This document shows, in pieces, positions 8,515 through 18,226 of a stretch of DNA of 64,000 nt. Source of the stretch: an uncultured Lachnospiraceae bacterium (GTDB lineage: Bacteria; Bacillota; Clostridia; Lachnospirales; Lachnospiraceae). Under the pieces are notes generated by a model. It saw only the letters and a program-made list of their open reading frames with translations, had not been told where the DNA came from and made no database searches. The stretch's first letter is position 1; every line of letters begins with the position of its first letter. A program made the position numbers and the translations under genes. The DNA lies in assembly GCA_934320845.1 (NCBI GenBank), contig CAKRFU010000014.1:1-64000 (forward strand). Reading direction: 5' to 3'.

Positions 8515-10440
8515 ATGGCTAGAGGACCAAAGGGACCGGGACCTAAAGGGATGAAATCCGGAATGAAGATAGAAAATCCCGGTAAACTTTTTGTCAAATT
8601 GATGAAATACATATTTAAATATTACTGGCTTCACTGTATTATCGTGGTTATTGGAATAGTGGTAAGCGTATTTGCCACAAATCAGGGAACAATGTTTACT
8701 CAGACACTTATTGATAAATATATATTACCTTTGTCACAGAGTTCCAACCCTGATTTTTCTAAACTTTTTGCCAAAATAACAGAAGTCGGGGCATTTTATG
8801 CGGCAGGTGTTGTAGGAGTATTTTTATACAACAGACTTATGATATATGTAACACAGGGTACACTTAAACGACTTAGAATAGAAATGTTTAATAAAATGGA
8901 GACACTTCCTATTAAATATTTTGATACTCATGCACATGGAGATATTATGTCACTTTATACAAACGATATAGATACGCTTCGACAGATGATAAGCCAGAGT
9001 ATTCCACAGGCAATATCAAGTGCAATAACTGTAGTCAGCGTCTTTATCTATATGCTTATACTCAATGTGCCTCTTACCGTACTTACAATTGCCATGGTCG
9101 GAGTTACGTTGGCAGTGACAAAGAAACTTGGAGGATTAAGCGGTTCTTACTTTATGGCACAGCAGAGAGATATAGGTAAGTTAAACGGTTATGTTGAAGA
9201 GATGATGGAAGGTCAGAAGGTTGTCAAGGTATTTTGCCACGAAGAAGAAAGCAAGGAAGGCTTTGACAAATTGAATGATCAGTTGTTTGACAGTGCAAAC
9301 AATGCAAACAAATTTGCCAATATACTTATGCCTATAAATGCCCAGCTTGGAAATATCAGTTATGTTCTTTGTGCAATGGTAGGTGGTATACTTGCATTAA
9401 ACGGTGTAGGCGGATTTACCATAGGAGCTCTTGTAAGTTTCCTTACATTCAATAAATCATTTTCAATGCCTGTAAATCAGATGAGCCAGCAGTTTAACTC
9501 AATTGTAATGGCACTTGCAGGTGCCGATAGAATTTTCAAGCTTCTCGATGAGAAACCTGAGGTTGATGACGGATATGTTGAGCTTGTCAATGCAAAAGAA
9601 AATGAAAAAGGTGAGATTGTTGAGACGGCTGAGCATACTGGAATGTGGGCATGGAAACATTTCCATAAGGATGATGGTACAACGACTTATGCGCATATGA
9701 AAGGTGACATAGTATTTGACCACGTTGATTTTGGATACAATGATGACAAGATGATACTTCATGATATTGTTTTGTATGCAAAACCGGGTCAGAAGATAGC
9801 TTTTGTCGGAGCGACAGGAGCAGGAAAAACTACTATCACAAATCTTATAAACAGATTTTATGATATTCAGGATGGAAAGATAAGATATGACGGTATCAAT
9901 GTAAATAAGATAAAGAAAAATGACTTGAGACGCTCACTTGGTATCGTTTTACAGGATACACATCTGTTTACAGGAACAGTAAAAGAAAATATACAGTATG
10001 GTAAGCTTGATGCTACAGATGAAGAAATCATAAAGGCGGCAAAACTTGCCAATGCACACAGCTTTATAACAAGACTGCCTGATGGATATGATACAATGCT
10101 TACAGGTGACGGAGCAAACTTAAGCCAGGGACAGAGGCAGCTTCTTGCAATCGCCAGGGCAGCAGTTGCCGACCCGCCGGCACTTATACTTGATGAGGCT
10201 ACAAGTTCTATAGATACAAGAACAGAAAAACTTGTACAGCAGGGAATGGACGGTCTTATGAAAGGAAGAACAACTTTCGTTATTGCTCACAGACTTTCGA
10301 CAGTCAGAAACAGCGATTGTATCATGGTTCTTGAGCAGGGAAGAATTATTGAGCGTGGAACTCATGATGAGCTTATAAAAGAAGAAGGAAAGTATTATCA
10401 GCTTTATACAGGTAAACTTGGAAAAGGAATTGCAGGATAA
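8515..10440 (+). CDS. Heterodimeric ABC exporter subunit, catalytic half
   Basis: A 641-residue partner of the preceding subunit. A basic, Gly/Pro-rich N-terminus (GPKGPGPKGMKSG) precedes six membrane helices, and the ATPase is canonical: GATGAGKTT near residue 432, LSQGQRQ, LILDEATSSID and IAHRLST. The signature is slightly altered (SQ for SG), as expected because it pairs with the partner's P-loop to form the degenerate site. About 40 extra residues between membrane domain and ATPase (about 345-400, with WAWKHFHKDDG) recall the insert seen in this exporter subfamily. Ribosome binding site AGGAGGAT. The two genes form an operon, possibly reading into the phosphorylase gene 25 bases on. Confidence 0.93.
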   Translation: MARGPKGPGPKGMKSGMKIENPGKLFVKLMKYIFKYYWLHCIIVVIGIVVSVFATNQGTMFTQTLIDKYILPLSQSSNPDFSKLFAKITEVGAFYAAGVVGVFLYNRLMIYVTQGTLKRLRIEMFNKMETLPIKYFDTHAHGDIMSLYTNDIDTLRQMISQSIPQAISSAITVVSVFIYMLILNVPLTVLTIAMVGVTLAVTKKLGGLSGSYFMAQQRDIGKLNGYVEEMMEGQKVVKVFCHEEESKEGFDKLNDQLFDSANNANKFANILMPINAQLGNISYVLCAMVGGILALNGVGGFTIGALVSFLTFNKSFSMPVNQMSQQFNSIVMALAGADRIFKLLDEKPEVDDGYVELVNAKENEKGEIVETAEHTGMWAWKHFHKDDGTTTYAHMKGDIVFDHVDFGYNDDKMILHDIVLYAKPGQKIAFVGATGAGKTTITNLINRFYDIQDGKIRYDGINVNKIKKNDLRRSLGIVLQDTHLFTGTVKENIQYGKLDATDEEIIKAAKLANAHSFITRLPDGYDTMLTGDGANLSQGQRQLLAIARAAVADPPALILDEATSSIDTRTEKLVQQGMDGLMKGRTTFVIAHRLSTVRNSDCIMVLEQGRIIERGTHDELIKEEGKYYQLYTGKLGKGIAG

Positions 10441-10464
10441 CACTTAAAATAAGGAGGTTTTGGT

Positions 10465-11313
10465 ATGGGAAAGGATTCAAAAGAAATTTATGATAAGTTG
10501 AAGAAATGTTACGAATGTTTTGTAAACAAGGTCGATTTTAAGCCGGAGATAGCACTTGTTCTCGGTTCGGGTCTTGGAGATTATGCACAGGGAATAGAGG
10601 TTGTTTGTGAACTTGACTATCATGATATAGAAGGGTTTCCGGTATCAACTGTTCCCGGTCATCAGGGAAAATATATTTTCGGTTATGTGGGAGATGTGCC
10701 TGTTGTATGTATGCAGGGGCGTGTGCATTACTATGAAGGATATGATATGTCGGATGTGGTGCTTCCGATAAGGCTTATGAAATTTATGGGTGCAAAAGTT
10801 TTGTTCCTCACGAATGCGAGTGGCGGTGTAAATTATGATTTCAGACCCGGAGATTTCATGCTTATAAAAGACCAGATATCAAGTTTTGTTCCGTCACCTC
10901 TTATCGGGGGAAATATTGATGAATTCGGTGTAAGATTTCCTGATATGAGCGAGATATACGACATAAAGTTAAGAAAGATAATAAAAAAGACGGCGGCACT
11001 GCTTGACATTGATATTAAGGAAGGAACTTACCTTCAGTTTACGGGGCCGGCATATGAGAGTCCGGCAGAGATAAAGATGTGCAGAACACTTGGAGCCGAT
11101 GCTGTCGGAATGAGCACTGCATGCGAGGCAGTAGCGGCAAATCACATGGGGATGATGATATGTGGAATTTCATGCATATCCAATCTTGCAAGTGGAATGA
11201 GTGTTACAAAGCTCAGCCACAATGAAGTGCAGGAGACAGCAGACCGAGTTTCAAAAGAATTTAAAAAACTTGTGACAGAAAGCATAAAAAATATACATGA
11301 AAATATAAAATAA
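10465..11313 (+). CDS. Purine-nucleoside phosphorylase
   Basis: A 282-residue enzyme of the trimeric PNP class, which splits inosine and guanosine (and deoxy forms) with phosphate in purine salvage. Visible motifs are LGSGLGDYA (phosphate loop, near residue 33), VPGHQGKY near 62, MQGRVHYYEGY near 81, LTNASGGVN near 113, and GPAYESPAEIKM followed by the GMSTACEAVAANH base-site segment near 210. Cytoplasmic. AGGAGGTTTTGG upstream. It follows the exporter genes closely and is ended by the hairpin at 11325-11391. Confidence 0.93.
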   Translation: MGKDSKEIYDKLKKCYECFVNKVDFKPEIALVLGSGLGDYAQGIEVVCELDYHDIEGFPVSTVPGHQGKYIFGYVGDVPVVCMQGRVHYYEGYDMSDVVLPIRLMKFMGAKVLFLTNASGGVNYDFRPGDFMLIKDQISSFVPSPLIGGNIDEFGVRFPDMSEIYDIKLRKIIKKTAALLDIDIKEGTYLQFTGPAYESPAEIKMCRTLGADAVGMSTACEAVAANHMGMMICGISCISNLASGMSVTKLSHNEVQETADRVSKEFKKLVTESIKNIHENIK

Positions 11314-11324
11314 AGCAAAAAAAT

Positions 11325-11399
11325 GACACCATAGTGTATTATGATTTGAGAGAAAATACATCTTAGCTAAATCATAAAATATTGTGGTGTCTTTGCTTG
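11325..11399 (+). terminator. Probable terminator after the PNP gene
   Basis: A long interrupted stem: outer arms GACACCA (11325-11331) and TGGTGTC (11385-11391), inner arms ATGATTT and AAATCAT. The T-run after it is short and broken (TTTGCTT), so it may be a weak terminator or a processing stem. Confidence 0.5.
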
Positions 11400-11467
11400 C
11401 ATTACAATATTAAGAAGTGGTAAAATATATCTGTGAAAATCAATTTTATTTAAATGGGAGGAACAAA

Positions 11468-13555
11468 ATGTTAGAAAAAGGTAGACAAAGACAAAAGATT
11501 GGAATATTACAAATGATGTTTTTGGTGATAGCATTTACTGCACTTTTTTCAGTTTCATCCAATGCAAAGGCGGCAGAGTACAGTGCAAATGTAAATACGG
11601 ACCGTACAAATGGTATATGTATATACACATTAAACGGTATTGACACTGCGGCAACAAAGAGCATGACAACAAAAGTTACATATAATGATAATGATGGCAA
11701 GGAAGTAATTGTGCTTGAACAGCCTGTTACGTTTGATGCCGACAATTGTAAAAATGGACAATATACAGGTTCATTTTCAATGTCTGATTTAAAGACATAT
11801 GCTTATAAAGAGTATACAGTATCATTTGTTATGAGTGACAATCTTACAGTACAGGCACCGACTAAGTGTGATTTTACAGTACACAGAGAAAATATGGTTT
11901 TAAAGGTTGACGGTTACAAATCAAAAACGAACAGAACCATATCGTTTATCAATTCCAATAATGATGTTTTGGTACCGGGCAAAGATAATCAGATTCAGCT
12001 TTCAATTGTAAAAAAAGACGGAACGAATGAGCAGAAGATAGGTTCTTCTGTTGAAATACCGAATGCATCAAAAAGCTGGGACATTGACCTTACAAAATAC
12101 TGTACATCATACGGAAAATATGATACTGTTATCACTGTCCAGAACAGCAAACTTGCAGCAGGAAAAGAGGAAATTGCAAAGACACAGTTTGATGTTGCAC
12201 TTACATATGGAAAGATAGGTTCAAAATCGACAGCAAAGACGGAAAAAAATCAGACTTTTCGTGTATTTGTGGAAAAAGTAAATTCAGCATTGGTAGTAAA
12301 GGATGTTACATTTAATATTTATGACAGTGCCGGCAAAATTGTATGTACCGCAAAAGGTGTACACAATGGGACAAGTACATATTATTACTCAGACATACCG
12401 TTAAAATCCATAAATTATAAATTTGGAAAGTACAAGATAGAAGTTTTGGTTACTGACAATGCAGGAATAACAAGAACTCTTAAGGCTACAGGAAATGCAA
12501 CACTTAAAGTGAAAAACGGAACTCTTACGGTAGTTAAACTCTCAAACGGAACATGCAAGTTTAAAATTGTTAATGCATATATTCCGGGAAAGATTAAGAG
12601 CGTAAGATTTAAAGTTTACAGTATTAAAAACGGTAAAAGAAAGTTTGGAAAAAGCCTTGTCGGAGTATATTCAAATAAAGCGTATATCGCAAATTATAAA
12701 TATACGGAAAAAGGCAGATTTCAGGTTGTTGCCTGCGGTTATACACAATGGAACAGAGAAATAAAATTCAGAACAAAAGAGTTTAACGTAAAAACGGTTG
12801 ATGTCGGCAAAAACGGATGGCGTTATGAGACATATGCCGGAAAGACATACAAATTTTATTATAAAAACGGTGATAAAATTACAGACCTCACAAACATTCT
12901 CAAATTAAAAAAAGGAAACAATAAACTTAAGATTGTAGTAAACAGAGCAGCCTGCTGTGTTACGATATATGCGTATGACAGACAGAAAAAAGGTTATATT
13001 ATTCCGGTAAAGACATGTACAGTGTCTGTCGGAAGAGATACTGCAACTGTTTCAGGAGAGGCAGGTCTTACAACGGCATCATCTTATACTCCGTTAGGTT
13101 CATATTCCATAAGCAGTAACGGTCAGGCATCAAAATACAGTTTGAAACCTATGAATGAGCCTGATGGAAGTACAGTATATGCGAGGTGGGCAAGCCATGT
13201 TGTAGGAAATGTTTATTTTCATGCAATAGCGGTAGGAAGCAAATCGCATTATGCACTTAACCCTACAACTTACAATAAACTTGGAAGTGCTGCATCAGCA
13301 GGCTGTATAAGAATGACTGTAGCAGATGCGAAGTGGCTTTACGATTATGTGGCGGTAGGAAGTCAGGTAAAAATTGAAAAAGGAAATTCAAAACAGCCGG
13401 GACCTCTTGGAAAAGAAGCAACCATAAAGGTTACAGGTTCAATAAATTATGACCCTACAGACCCGTCAGTACCTATAGCAACAAAGAAAAAAGACTATAA
13501 GGCAGGAAAGATAAGCGGATATATGACAGGTAAAGGTGTAAAAGTAGGATATTGA
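11468..13555 (+). CDS. Secreted L,D-transpeptidase (YkuD) with Ig-like repeats
   Basis: A 695-residue exported protein. The N-terminus has basic residues, a hydrophobic stretch and an SNAKAAEYS cleavage region, a classical signal peptide. Residues about 35-470 are beta-rich Ig-like segments without catalytic motifs, probably wall- or surface-spanning. The C-terminal YkuD domain (about 490-650) carries YFHAIAVGS and SAGCIRMT with the active cysteine; the usual His before Gly is Ala here, as in many clostridial members as far as I recall. Such enzymes make 3-3 peptidoglycan crosslinks or anchor proteins. Start set at the ATG 7 bases after GGGAGGA; an upstream in-frame start at 11417 has no such site. 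Confidence 0.87.
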   Translation: MLEKGRQRQKIGILQMMFLVIAFTALFSVSSNAKAAEYSANVNTDRTNGICIYTLNGIDTAATKSMTTKVTYNDNDGKEVIVLEQPVTFDADNCKNGQYTGSFSMSDLKTYAYKEYTVSFVMSDNLTVQAPTKCDFTVHRENMVLKVDGYKSKTNRTISFINSNNDVLVPGKDNQIQLSIVKKDGTNEQKIGSSVEIPNASKSWDIDLTKYCTSYGKYDTVITVQNSKLAAGKEEIAKTQFDVALTYGKIGSKSTAKTEKNQTFRVFVEKVNSALVVKDVTFNIYDSAGKIVCTAKGVHNGTSTYYYSDIPLKSINYKFGKYKIEVLVTDNAGITRTLKATGNATLKVKNGTLTVVKLSNGTCKFKIVNAYIPGKIKSVRFKVYSIKNGKRKFGKSLVGVYSNKAYIANYKYTEKGRFQVVACGYTQWNREIKFRTKEFNVKTVDVGKNGWRYETYAGKTYKFYYKNGDKITDLTNILKLKKGNNKLKIVVNRAACCVTIYAYDRQKKGYIIPVKTCTVSVGRDTATVSGEAGLTTASSYTPLGSYSISSNGQASKYSLKPMNEPDGSTVYARWASHVVGNVYFHAIAVGSKSHYALNPTTYNKLGSAASAGCIRMTVADAKWLYDYVAVGSQVKIEKGNSKQPGPLGKEATIKVTGSINYDPTDPSVPIATKKKDYKAGKISGYMTGKGVKVGY

Positions 13556-13619
13556 TAATCATTTGTTGTTGTCTGCATTATAGATGCGGACAAAGGACAT
13601 TTTTTGGAGGTGTATAGAT

Positions 13620-14555
13620 ATGGAAAAATATGATGTAAAACAGCTTGTAGAAAAAATCTATGAGCTTGACGTAAAAGTTTATGAGGCAACAGGAAGTACG
13701 ATGGGAAAAGTATTTCCGGCAGGAAAAGATTTGTCTGTTAAAAAGATGCTTAAACATCTTGATGAAGATAAGAGACATTTTATAAGAGATGAGACGATTC
13801 TTATAGGAAATATGATTTCTACCATAAAAGATTCAAGCGTTGCAAATGAGTGCAGAAAAGAACTTGAAGAACTTAATGAAATGCTTGAGCAGTACAATCC
13901 GACAAAACAATTGCCGGATAGTTTTGTAAGTGATATTTCTGAAATGAAGAGTATATTTAAGGGCGGAAAAAACAAGATTTTATGTATAGGACGCCAATAT
14001 GGAAGCGGCGGACATGAGGTTGGCTTAAGGCTTTCAACAAAATTAAACATGTCATACTATGATAATGAGATTATAAAAATGGCTTGTGAGCATATAGGCA
14101 AAGACTTTTCGTCAGTCGATGCATCGCAGGCAGACAGCAAAAAAGGCTGGTTAAACAAGACACCATTTTCACTTCGTAAATTTTCGGGAAACGATGAACT
14201 TTTCTTTGCGCAGAGCCAGATGATAGAGGAAATGGCAAAAAAAGGTGATTGTATTTTCCTTGGACGCTGTGCAGATGTTGTGCTTGAACATGCGGACATA
14301 CCACATGTTTCAGTGTTTATAGGTGCTCCATTTGAACAGAGAGTTAAACACGATATGGTATGTACAGGTGCAGGATACGATGAGACGGCAGAGAAAGTAA
14401 GAGCGATGGATCGCGTCAGAAAAGCATATTATAATTATTATACAGGCCGCCGCTGGGGTCATTCAGAAAATTATGATATGTGTCTTAATACAGCTTGCTA
14501 CGGTATAGATGGTACTGTAGAGGTGATAGAAAAAATGTTTAAATTATTTGATTAA
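13620..14555 (+). CDS. Cytidylate kinase-like family protein
   Basis: A 311-residue protein. The first 120 residues are helical and charged, with no known motif. Residues about 122-311 match the cytidylate-kinase-like family: CIGRQYGSGGHEVG, YYDNEII, FLGRCADVVLEH, a lid-type FIGAPFEQRV segment, and MDRVRKAYYNYYTGRRWG. The P-loop lacks the usual GK[ST], which is typical of this family, and its substrate is not established. The start is the ATG 9 bases after TTGGAGG. The stop codon overlaps an upstream in-frame ATG of the next gene, so the two are likely co-transcribed. Confidence 0.82.
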   Translation: MEKYDVKQLVEKIYELDVKVYEATGSTMGKVFPAGKDLSVKKMLKHLDEDKRHFIRDETILIGNMISTIKDSSVANECRKELEELNEMLEQYNPTKQLPDSFVSDISEMKSIFKGGKNKILCIGRQYGSGGHEVGLRLSTKLNMSYYDNEIIKMACEHIGKDFSSVDASQADSKKGWLNKTPFSLRKFSGNDELFFAQSQMIEEMAKKGDCIFLGRCADVVLEHADIPHVSVFIGAPFEQRVKHDMVCTGAGYDETAEKVRAMDRVRKAYYNYYTGRRWGHSENYDMCLNTACYGIDGTVEVIEKMFKLFD

Positions 14556-14575
14556 TGAAAGGAGAAATTAAGATT

Positions 14576-15739
14576 ATGTTTATTTCGGACAGTATTAAAT
14601 ATGTTGGTGTTGATGATAAGGATATTGACCTTTTTGAGAGCCAGTACGTTGTTCCTGATGGAGTTTCATACAATTCATATATTATTTTTGATGATAAAAT
14701 AACTATTATGGATACAGTTGACGCAAGAGCAACAGACGAATGGGTAAAAAACGTTGAGGAGACACTTGACGGAAAGAAACCTGAGTATCTTGTTATTTCA
14801 CATTTAGAGCCTGACCATGCGGCAAATATCAAGCTTATTGCGGAGAAATATCCTGATATGAAACTTATTGGAAATGCTAAGACATTCCAGATGCTTCCTC
14901 AATTCTTCGATGAAGATTTTTCAGACAGACAGGTTGTAGTTAAAGAGGGCGATGAGATTTCTCTCGGAAGTCATTCGCTTACATTTGTTATGGCACCGAT
15001 GGTTCACTGGCCGGAAGTTATGGTTACATATGAAAAGACAGAGAAAATACTTTTCTCAGCAGACGGTTTTGGAAAGTTTGGTGCGCTTGATTCTGAGGAT
15101 GAAGAAGGATGGGCTTGTGAAGCAAGAAGATATTATTTTAATATAGTAGGAAAATATGGTGCACAGGTGCAGAATCTTTTGAAAAAGGCAGCGGCACTTG
15201 ACATTCAGACAATTTGTCCACTTCATGGTCCTGTATTAAAAGAAAATCTTGGATATTATCTTGATTTGTATAATACATGGAGCAGTTATGAGCCGGAGGA
15301 TGAAGGTGTTCTTGTGGCTTATGCGTCAATTCATGGAAATACTGCAAAAGCAGCAAAGCAGATAGCTGAAAAACTTAAAGCCAAAGGTGTTGAAAAGATG
15401 GAAGTAATGGATCTTTCAAGAGACGATATGGCAGAAGCTGTAGAGGCTGCTTTCAGGTACGACAAGATGGTGCTTGCATGTGCGACATATGACGGTGGAC
15501 TTTTCCCGGTTATGGAGGATTTCCTTGGTCACTTGAAAGCAAAGAATTTCCAAAAGAGAAAAGCGGCACTTGTTGAGAATGGTTCATGGGCTCCGCTTGC
15601 AGCTAAGAAGATGCGTGAAAGTCTTGAAGGCATGAAGAACATTGAAATATGTGAAAACATAGTTTCAATAAAATCAACAGTCAAGGCTGAAAATATTGAG
15701 CAGATGGACAAGATGATTGACGAACTTTTGGAAAAATAG
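14576..15739 (+). CDS. FprA family A-type flavoprotein (flavodiiron)
   Basis: A 387-residue protein with an N-terminal metallo-beta-lactamase-like domain (about 1-245) that holds the di-iron ligands HLEPDHAAN near residue 80 and a later His in CPLHGPVL, and a C-terminal flavodoxin domain (about 250-385) starting VAYASIHGNTAKAA. Such proteins reduce O2 to water, or NO to N2O, using electrons from rubredoxin or a reductase, protecting anaerobes from oxygen. Cytoplasmic. The start is the second ATG, preceded by AAAGGAG, and matches the family's usual N-terminus ISDSIKYVGVDD. No rubredoxin gene is adjacent. Confidence 0.92.
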   Translation: MFISDSIKYVGVDDKDIDLFESQYVVPDGVSYNSYIIFDDKITIMDTVDARATDEWVKNVEETLDGKKPEYLVISHLEPDHAANIKLIAEKYPDMKLIGNAKTFQMLPQFFDEDFSDRQVVVKEGDEISLGSHSLTFVMAPMVHWPEVMVTYEKTEKILFSADGFGKFGALDSEDEEGWACEARRYYFNIVGKYGAQVQNLLKKAAALDIQTICPLHGPVLKENLGYYLDLYNTWSSYEPEDEGVLVAYASIHGNTAKAAKQIAEKLKAKGVEKMEVMDLSRDDMAEAVEAAFRYDKMVLACATYDGGLFPVMEDFLGHLKAKNFQKRKAALVENGSWAPLAAKKMRESLEGMKNIEICENIVSIKSTVKAENIEQMDKMIDELLEK

Positions 15740-15785
15740 TATCGGGTACATTGATATGATTATCAGATTTTGATAAAGTGAAATA

Positions 15786-15816
15786 AACAGCTCGGAAACT
15801 TTGTTTTCGGGCTGTT
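15786..15816 (+). terminator. Possible terminator after the flavoprotein gene
   Basis: Arms AACAGCTCG (15786-15794) and CGGGCTGTT (15808-15816) pair with one G-T wobble. No T-run follows, so termination strength is doubtful. Confidence 0.4.
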
Positions 15817-15829
15817 AGTATGTAAATGT

Positions 15830-15888
15830 AAACAAATAGCAATTTGTAGTAAACATACATTGCTATTTGCTTTTGAACCTTGCATCAT
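15830..15888 (-). repeat. Dispersed intergenic palindromic repeat, copy B
   Basis: Read on the minus strand it begins TGATGCAAGGTTCAAAAGC and continues AAATAGCAATG, the same blocks as copy C (22123-22200). The other half here is an imperfect mirror, so AAATAGCAA and TTGCTATTT make a stem. It lies between the flavoprotein gene and the LRR gene. Confidence 0.65.
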
Positions 15889-15921
15889 ATTTATTAAGTA
15901 TTAGAAGGACAAGTGATAAAA

Positions 15922-16875
15922 ATGATAAGAAAGATAAGCGATTTGATTTTGATAGTGGATGATAATAAGATAGGGACAATACTTTATCGTGTGTTTTCTA
16001 AAAGTGGTGTAGTGGACATCCCGGAAGGGATAACAGATATTGCACCATATTGTTTTTCTGAAACTCGGCATCTGCCAAAAGAATTACAAAGAGAATATGA
16101 TGAAAGAAATACAGATGTACTATACCATGAGTTTGCGGGGGAGTTTGTAAACAGCATAACATTTCCAAAAAGTGTTGAAAAGATAGGGAATAATGCATTT
16201 TATAACTGCAGGAAACTTATGGATATTACGATGGGAAGTAATATAAAAGAGGTTGGCAGTGATGTTTTTATGAATTGTAGAAATTTGCATAAAATATGTA
16301 TTCAAAGTGATATAAAAGATGTGACAGGACTTAGACAGGTTCTAAGCCGCATATCATCGGAGATTGAAGTAACTTATATGAAAGATGAGAAGATAACTGC
16401 AAAAGTTCTCTATCCGGAATATACGGAATCTTATGATGAAATAGCCCCGGCTCATATATTTGGAAGAAATATAGAGGGCGAAGGATTCAGGGCGAGACAG
16501 TGTTTTGATGGCGGCAGGGCAGATATGAGACAGTACGATACCATATTTCCAAAGGCATCAGCAGAAGAAAGTGTTGAGGTCGCAGGAAAAATCGCAATGT
16601 ACAGGTTGATGTATCCGTATATGCTTAATGCTTTAGAAAAAGATTTATATATGGAATATCTTAAAAACAATAAAAGTAAAATAATCAATATTTTTATTGA
16701 GAATAAGAGTATTGATGAAGTGAAATTTATGCTTGAATTGTTTGGGTCAGACAGGGAAATGGTAGAAACTGCAATAGTGAAGGCGAATGAGACGGGGTTT
16801 GGAGAAGCAACGGCACTTATTTTAAAGTATCGTCGTAAAAAAGAAGATATAAGAAAAGAGAGGTATTCTTTTTAG
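15922..16875 (+). CDS. Cytoplasmic leucine-rich-repeat (LRR_5/BspA-type) protein
   Basis: A 317-residue protein without signal peptide. Residues about 20-150 hold LRR_5 units: VDIPEGITDIAPYCF, ITFPKSVEKIGNNAFYNC and ITMGSNIKEVGSDVFMNC. The C-terminal half is helical and ends with ankyrin-like helices (VETAIVKANETGFGEATALIL). Such repeats usually bind protein partners; no enzyme motif is seen. It is the first gene of a three-gene set with a VWA protein (23 bases on) and a MoxR ATPase, so it may be a substrate or adaptor for them. ATG 15922 lies 12 bases after AGAAGGA; a GTG at 15913 is an alternative start. Confidence 0.75.
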   Translation: MIRKISDLILIVDDNKIGTILYRVFSKSGVVDIPEGITDIAPYCFSETRHLPKELQREYDERNTDVLYHEFAGEFVNSITFPKSVEKIGNNAFYNCRKLMDITMGSNIKEVGSDVFMNCRNLHKICIQSDIKDVTGLRQVLSRISSEIEVTYMKDEKITAKVLYPEYTESYDEIAPAHIFGRNIEGEGFRARQCFDGGRADMRQYDTIFPKASAEESVEVAGKIAMYRLMYPYMLNALEKDLYMEYLKNNKSKIINIFIENKSIDEVKFMLELFGSDREMVETAIVKANETGFGEATALILKYRRKKEDIRKERYSF

Positions 16876-16898
16876 CTTTAGCAGGAATGGAGGGTTTT

Positions 16899-18176
16899 AT
16901 GTCAAAAGTTCAGACACAGAGCGAGTGGGAGTGGCAGGTCGCCAATGATATTTTTAAGTTTATAAAAAACGATCTTTATATGGAACTTAGATTTTTTGAT
17001 GTGGCTTTTTGTTCACTAATTCCGAAAGTTGATGAGACAATCGATACAATGTCAACTGATGGAAATTATATATATTTTAAGCCTGAGCATATGATAAGTG
17101 TGTTTAAGAAAAATTCAAAATATCTGGACAGACTTTATTTACACAGTGTTCTTCATTGCATATACAGCCATCTTTGGGTCAGAGGCGGGAGAGATTTATT
17201 TTTGTGGGGTATAGCATGTGATATTATCGTTGAATATACAATCGATAAAATGGAGAAGGAAACATTAAAAAGACCTCTTAGCTGGCTGAGGATGCAGACT
17301 TATGAGAAGATGGATGAAAATAAGGCAGGACTGTCGGCGGCAGTTATATACAGAGAGCTTATGAAAACTGACAGCGAAACTATAAACAGGCTTGCAGTTG
17401 AGTTTTATACGGATACACATAAGCATTGGCCAAAAGAGAATAAAATGTCAGCGGCGCAAAAACAGACGAAAAATAAATGGGATAAAATATCAAGACAAAG
17501 CGAGATAAAAAAGGAAAGTCAGGGCAAAGACAGTGAAGAGGGAAAGAATTTCTGGCAGCAGCAGATAAAAGCGGAGAGAGGAAAGAAAAGTTATAAAGAC
17601 TTTTTGAGAAAGTTTTGTAAATTAAAAGAAGAACTTAGGATAGACATGGATGAATATGACTTAAATTATTATACTTATGGTTTGAGATTGTATAAAAATA
17701 TGCCGCTTATTGAGCCGATAGAAACAAAAGAAAACTTGAGAATAGAGGAACTTGTAATAGTTGTCGATACGAGTTATTCGACAAGCGGAGAACTTGTCAA
17801 AAAATTTCTCAGAGAGACATTTACAATATTATCAGAGACAGACAGTTTTTTTATGAAACGAAAAATCCACATAATACAATGTGATGAGATGGTACATTCG
17901 GATATAATTGTCACGAAAGACACGGATATAGATATTCTTATAAACAATTTTGAACTGACTGGCGGAGGAAACACTGATTTCAGACCGGCATTTGAATATG
18001 TAAATAATCTGATTGATACAGGTGAAATAAAAAAACTGCAGGGGCTTCTTTACTTTACGGATGGAAAGGGAAGATACCCCAAAAAGAAAATGCCTTATCA
18101 GACAGCATTTGTGTTTATTGATAAGATGAGTGAGTGTGAAGTGCCGGCATGGGCAATGAAGGTTGAGCTGGAATAA
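16899..18176 (+). CDS. VWA-like protein with DUF2201 metallopeptidase-like N-terminal domain
   Basis: A 425-residue cytoplasmic protein. The N-terminal part (about 1-200) resembles DUF2201, whose putative zinc-peptidase motif appears here as HSVLH (residues 82-86), with Ser in place of the catalytic Glu. A Lys/Glu-rich linker follows. The C-terminal VWA domain (about 283-420) has a complete MIDAS metal site: DTSYS at 290-294, a Thr in GGGNTDF near 352 and FTDG near 388. VWA proteins of this type work with MoxR ATPases to insert cofactors or remodel partners. The start follows GGAGGG by 4 bases. An MoxR gene follows 50 bases on. Confidence 0.83.
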   Translation: MSKVQTQSEWEWQVANDIFKFIKNDLYMELRFFDVAFCSLIPKVDETIDTMSTDGNYIYFKPEHMISVFKKNSKYLDRLYLHSVLHCIYSHLWVRGGRDLFLWGIACDIIVEYTIDKMEKETLKRPLSWLRMQTYEKMDENKAGLSAAVIYRELMKTDSETINRLAVEFYTDTHKHWPKENKMSAAQKQTKNKWDKISRQSEIKKESQGKDSEEGKNFWQQQIKAERGKKSYKDFLRKFCKLKEELRIDMDEYDLNYYTYGLRLYKNMPLIEPIETKENLRIEELVIVVDTSYSTSGELVKKFLRETFTILSETDSFFMKRKIHIIQCDEMVHSDIIVTKDTDIDILINNFELTGGGNTDFRPAFEYVNNLIDTGEIKKLQGLLYFTDGKGRYPKKKMPYQTAFVFIDKMSECEVPAWAMKVELE

Positions 18177-18226
18177 AGTGAGGAGAAAAAGCACGATAAA
18201 AAGAAAATTAATGAGAGGATTAGATA

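Noticed and set aside
13620..14555. Missing P-loop lysine in the cytidylate-kinase-like protein
   Set aside because: The same loss is characteristic of this family, so it is not specific to this gene.
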